8,623 bases of DNA. It comes from Thermoanaerobaculia bacterium. Its GTDB lineage: Bacteria; Acidobacteriota; Thermoanaerobaculia; UBA5066. The position numbers and the translations under genes are program-made. This document shows positions 6,624-8,623 of this stretch, piece by piece (positions within the stretch are counted from its first letter, which is position 1; each line of letters begins with the position of its first letter). The stretch spans positions 1 to 8,623 of the forward strand of contig JAMQPJ010000407.1 in the NCBI GenBank assembly GCA_023717585.1. The letters run 5' to 3'. Under the pieces are notes generated by a model. The model was not told where the DNA came from and did not search any database. It saw only the letters and a program-made list of their open reading frames with translations.

Positions 6624-6629
6624 TAGAAT
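6624..6629 (+). promoter_or_regulatory. -10-like element TAGAAT before the cytochrome c gene
   Basis: TAGAAT lies in the 33-base gap between trmFO and the cytochrome gene, 18 bases before the GTG at 6648. Here a good Shine-Dalgarno (GGAGG, 6636-6640, 7-base gap) follows, so if this is a promoter the leader would be only about a dozen bases long. Confidence 0.4.
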
Positions 6630-6635
6630 CGTGAC

Positions 6636-6640
6636 GGAGG
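6636..6640 (+). promoter_or_regulatory. ribosome binding site of the cytochrome c gene
   Basis: GGAGG sits 7 bases before the GTG at 6648 and decides that start. It is the only strong Shine-Dalgarno at a gene start in the window. Confidence 0.75.
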
Positions 6641-6647
6641 ATCCCGC

Positions 6648-6980
6648 GTGAACAAGAAAGCCCGCGCCGCCGTTTCCCTCGCGTTCCTGGTCGCTTTCGC
6701 TCCCGCCGTTCGGGCCGCAGACGAACGTTCGGAGAACTGGCAGATGCACTGCTCGGTGTGTCACGGCGAGGACGGCAAGGCGAAGACGGAACAGGGCAAG
6801 AAGAAGAAGGCGCGGGATCTCACGAATGCGAAGTGGCAGGACACGATCGACGACGGGCGGATCGTGAAATCGATCACGAAGGGTCACGACGAGATGCCGG
6901 CCTTCGGCAAGAAACTCACCGAGCCCGAGATCAAGGCGCTCGCGGCCGAGGTCCGCAGCCTGGTGAAAAAGGCCTCGTGA
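6648..6980 (+). CDS. small monohaem c-type cytochrome, periplasmic
   Basis: A 110-residue exported electron carrier. Residues 1-23 form a signal peptide: a basic MNKKAR start, a hydrophobic core AAVSLAFLVAFAPAV and a likely cut after VRA. The haem-attachment site is CSVCH (Cys35, Cys38, His39), and the distal ligand is probably Met83 in DEMPAFGKKL. Between them come RDLTNAKWQ and IDDGRIVKSITKGH, and the protein ends in a helix EIKALAAEVRSLVKK; this layout is usual for short class I cytochromes found beside oxidases or reductases. No respiratory partner is encoded here, so its donor and acceptor are unknown. The start is GTG with a clear GGAGG. It sits between trmFO and xerC, where the conserved cluster normally has nothing. 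Its TGA at 6978 overlaps a GTG in another frame that leads towards xerC. Confidence 0.93.
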   Translation: MNKKARAAVSLAFLVAFAPAVRAADERSENWQMHCSVCHGEDGKAKTEQGKKKKARDLTNAKWQDTIDDGRIVKSITKGHDEMPAFGKKLTEPEIKALAAEVRSLVKKAS

Positions 6981-6987
6981 AGAAGCC

Positions 6988-7938
6988 ATCGTAAAGAGCG
7001 TCTCCTTCGCCGCGGACGCCGCGGCGTTCGACCGCCACCTGGCCGACGAACGCCGCGTCTCGCCCCACACGCGCGCCGCGTACGGCGCGGATCTCGCGCG
7101 TTTCTCTTCCTTTCTCTCGGCCGTCTTCTGGAACCGGCCTCCAACGGAGGTGCGCGCCGGGGACGTCGACACGCTCGCCGTCCGGTCGTACCTCGCGTAC
7201 CTGCGCACCGAGGGAATCTCGAAGACGTCGATGGGCCGGCACCTGTCGGCGCTCCGCACGTTCTTCGCGTTCCTGAAACGCGAGGGTCGCGTGGGCGTGA
7301 ACCCCGCGAAGGCGGTCGGAACGCCGCGGCACGAAACGACCCTACCGCGAACGCTTTCCGTGAGCGAGGCCAAGGCGGTCGTCGAGACGGTGGGCCGGGA
7401 GGGCGCGCTCGGCCGCCGGGACCGCGCGCTCCTCGAGCTCCTCTACGCGACGGGGCTCCGGGTGTCGGAGCTCGTCGGACTCCGCCTCGAGGACGTGGAT
7501 CTCTCCCTCCGGCAGGTGCGCACGGTCGGGAAGGGGCGTAAGGAACGCGTGGTGCCGTTCGGCCAGCCCGCCGCGGCGGCGCTCGGCGCCTGGCTGAAGG
7601 CGAGGGCGTCGTTCGCGCCCGCGGCGCGGGATGCGGAAATCGTCTTCCTGAACGCGCGGGCCGGCCGGCTGACGGACCGCAGCGTGCGGCGGGTGCTCGA
7701 CCGCGCCGTCCAGGAGGCGGCGGTGCCCCGCCACGCGTCGCCGCACGCGCTCCGGCACTCGTTCGCGACGCACCTCCTCGCTGCGGGGGCCGACCTGCGC
7801 TCCATCCAGGAGCTCCTCGGCCACGCTTCGCTCTCGACGACGCAGCGCTACACGCACCTCGACGCCGAGCGCCTCATCGAGGTCTACCGCAAGAGCCACC
7901 CGAGGGCCGAGGAGCGCAAAGAGAGGGAAGACCGCTGA
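6988..7938 (+). CDS. xerC: XerC-type tyrosine recombinase, start codon unclear
   Basis: A site-specific recombinase that, with a partner, resolves chromosome dimers at dif. All six catalytic positions are visible (numbering from 6988): Arg158 in ATGLRVSEL, Lys182 in GKGRKER, His253 and Arg256 in HALRHS, His279 in LGHASLS, and Tyr288 in TTQRYTH. The N-terminal core-binding domain is also present: FDRHLADERRVSPHTRAAYG, then LARFSSFL. The catalytic positions run 9-10 residues ahead of those of E. coli XerD, so the protein should start near 6988-7015. No ATG, GTG or TTG exists in frame between the stop at 6964 and the GTG at 7150, which would delete about half of the N-terminal domain and lacks a spaced Shine-Dalgarno. 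I give ATC at 6988 as a placeholder; CTG at 7039, or a missing base joining the GTG at 6977, are alternatives. XerC rather than XerD is inferred from the neighbouring hslVU. Confidence 0.85.
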   Translation: MVKSVSFAADAAAFDRHLADERRVSPHTRAAYGADLARFSSFLSAVFWNRPPTEVRAGDVDTLAVRSYLAYLRTEGISKTSMGRHLSALRTFFAFLKREGRVGVNPAKAVGTPRHETTLPRTLSVSEAKAVVETVGREGALGRRDRALLELLYATGLRVSELVGLRLEDVDLSLRQVRTVGKGRKERVVPFGQPAAAALGAWLKARASFAPAARDAEIVFLNARAGRLTDRSVRRVLDRAVQEAAVPRHASPHALRHSFATHLLAAGADLRSIQELLGHASLSTTQRYTHLDAERLIEVYRKSHPRAEERKEREDR

Positions 7939-7955
7939 GGCCCCGACCGACGGGC

Positions 7956-7961
7956 TAGACT
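7956..7961 (+). promoter_or_regulatory. -10-like element TAGACT for hslV
   Basis: TAGACT occurs in the 31-base gap after xerC and ends 8 bases before the hslV ATG at 7970. The intervening CTCTCTCG is pyrimidine-rich with no Shine-Dalgarno, so transcription could start at or within two bases of the ATG. No -35 match is seen. Confidence 0.45.
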
Positions 7962-7969
7962 CTCTCTCG

Positions 7970-8515
7970 ATGGGCGGCCCGCGCTTCACGCACACCACGA
8001 TCCTCTGCGTGAGGAAGGACGGACTCGTCGCGCTCGGCGGGGACGGCCAGGTGACGATGGGAACGACGATCATGAAAAGCGGGGCCTCGAAGGTGCGCCG
8101 GCTCCTCGGCGGAAAGGTCCTCGCCGGCTTCGCGGGCTCCACGGCGGACGCCGTGACGCTGTTCACGCGCTTCGAGCGCAAGCTCGAGGAGTTTCACGGC
8201 CAGCTCGAGCGTGCGGCGGTCGAGCTCGCGACGGACTGGCGCACGGAGAAGACACTGCGCCAGCTCGAGGCTCTCCTCGTCGTTGCCGACGAGAAAACGT
8301 CCCTGCTCCTCTCCGGCACGGGGGATGTCATCGCGCCGGACGAAGGCGTCCTCGCCGTCGGGTCCGGCGGCCCGTACGCGTCGGCCGCCGCCCATGCGCT
8401 CCTCCGGCACTCGACCCTCGACGCCGCGGCGATCGTGAAGGAAGCCCTTTCGATCGCGGCGTCCATCGACATCTACACGAACGACGCGATCCGGGTCGAA
8501 ACGCTGCCGTCATGA
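7970..8515 (+). CDS. hslV: ATP-dependent protease subunit HslV (ClpQ)
   Basis: The proteolytic subunit of the HslUV complex, a proteasome-beta-like threonine protease that forms a double hexameric ring and degrades unfolded or regulatory proteins in the cytoplasm. It has 181 residues, as expected. An 8-residue propeptide (MGGPRFTH) precedes the mature N-terminal Thr9-Thr10 in TTILCVRKDG. In mature numbering, Asp17 lies in GGDGQVTMG and Lys33 in SGASKVRRL, both conserved. AGFAGSTADAVTLFTRFERKL, the LLSGTGDVIAPDEGVLAVGSGG block and DIYTNDAIRVE complete the family pattern. The ATG at 7970 is set by the propeptide length; it has no Shine-Dalgarno. It follows xerC by 31 bases and precedes hslU by 73 bases, the usual cluster order. 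Confidence 0.97.
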   Translation: MGGPRFTHTTILCVRKDGLVALGGDGQVTMGTTIMKSGASKVRRLLGGKVLAGFAGSTADAVTLFTRFERKLEEFHGQLERAAVELATDWRTEKTLRQLEALLVVADEKTSLLLSGTGDVIAPDEGVLAVGSGGPYASAAAHALLRHSTLDAAAIVKEALSIAASIDIYTNDAIRVETLPS

Positions 8516-8516
8516 G

Positions 8517-8547
8517 CCGGGATGAACCCGCGGCCGGGTTCCCCCGG
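8517..8547 (+). other. compound hairpin between hslV and hslU
   Basis: An inner stem GAACCCG (8524-8530) pairs perfectly with CGGGTTC (8535-8541) around a CGGC loop. An outer stem CCGGG (8517-8521) pairs with CCCGG (8543-8547) across a small 2x1 internal loop. It begins right after the hslV stop. A cytosine-rich run, not a U-run, follows, so it is unlikely to be a classical terminator. It could stabilise the hslV mRNA or lower hslU expression relative to hslV. Confidence 0.5.
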
Positions 8548-8588
8548 ACCCCCTCCGCGCCTTGCACCTTCGCTTCGGGACACGCCGC

Positions 8589-8623
8589 ATGACGCCCCAT
8601 CTCCTCAAGGACCTCTCGCCGCG
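8589..8623 (+). CDS. hslU: ATPase subunit HslU, first 11 codons (truncated by the window edge)
   Basis: The frame from ATG at 8589 reads MTPHLLKDLSP and then enters what should be the conserved (T/S)PREIV start of HslU (ClpY), the AAA+ unfoldase that feeds substrates into HslV. Identification rests on this short match plus the immediately preceding hslV; the Walker motifs are outside the window. Only a weak purine stretch (CGGGA, 8576-8580) precedes the ATG. Confidence 0.75.
   Translation, partial: MTPHLLKDLSP

Noticed and set aside
7150..7152. GTG as the true xerC start
   Set aside because: It would remove about half of the core-binding domain, which is clearly encoded upstream in the same frame. 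The GGAG before it abuts the GTG without a spacer.
4485..7373. Upstream extension of the methyltransferase B frame to nearly 1200 codons on the minus strand
   Set aside because: Only the last 236 codons show protein family motifs. The rest is antisense to trmFO, the cytochrome, xerC and to paralogue A in another frame, so it is a GC artefact.
6988..7938. Integrase of a mobile element
   Set aside because: The recombinase has XerC length and motifs and sits in the conserved trmFO-xerC-hslVU order. No attachment repeats or mobile genes are seen nearby.

Overview
This is a GC-rich bacterial chromosome segment (roughly two thirds G+C by eye, with C or G at most third codon positions). It carries a housekeeping cluster in the order topA - trmFO - xerC - hslV - hslU. 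The same order is known from Bacillus-type genomes (dprA-topA-trmFO-xerC-hslV-hslU). Here the GC content, the c-type cytochrome, the use of folate-dependent TrmFO and the GTG/TTG starts point instead to a respiring, Gram-negative, TrmFO-containing lineage such as Acidobacteriota or Myxococcota-like bacteria. That placement is an inference, not a proof.

Layout: bases 1-41 are probably the 3' tail of an upstream gene. topA (52-2862, +) encodes a long topoisomerase I with five C-terminal zinc-finger repeats and a basic tail. It converges on a three-gene minus-strand unit, read from right to left: methyltransferase A (5185-4481), its tandem paralogue methyltransferase B (4484-3774) and a PhzF-family protein (3763-2834). 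The 3' ends of topA and the phzF-like gene overlap by 29 bp. A 70-bp divergent region (5186-5255) separates the minus unit from the plus-strand run: trmFO (5256-6614), a small periplasmic cytochrome c (6648-6980), a XerC-type recombinase (about 6988-7938), hslV (7970-8515) and the first 11 codons of hslU (8589 to the window edge). No gene-free stretch exceeds 75 bp. I found no tRNA, rRNA, CRISPR array or insertion sequence.

Functionally, the plus-strand genes serve DNA topology (TopA), tRNA m5U54 methylation (TrmFO), chromosome dimer resolution (XerC) and ATP-dependent proteolysis (HslVU). The minus-strand trio looks like a small modification unit of unknown substrate inserted between topA and trmFO. 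It is tightly coupled by 4-base stop/start overlaps, including a 5-codon mini-ORF that bridges methyltransferase B and the phzF-like gene.

The most interesting signals are these. (1) Several genes have TANNNT -10-like hexamers 6-8 nt before the start codon and no Shine-Dalgarno, which suggests leaderless transcripts; the pair driving both sides of the divergent region has identical 6-nt spacing. (2) The xerC coding sequence continues upstream of every usable ATG/GTG/TTG, so its start is non-canonical or a base is missing. (3) The two methyltransferases are a tandem duplication. (4) A compound hairpin lies between hslV and hslU. I found no clear evidence for a wholly new multi-gene system; the methyltransferase pair plus PhzF-like unit is the best candidate for unknown biochemistry.
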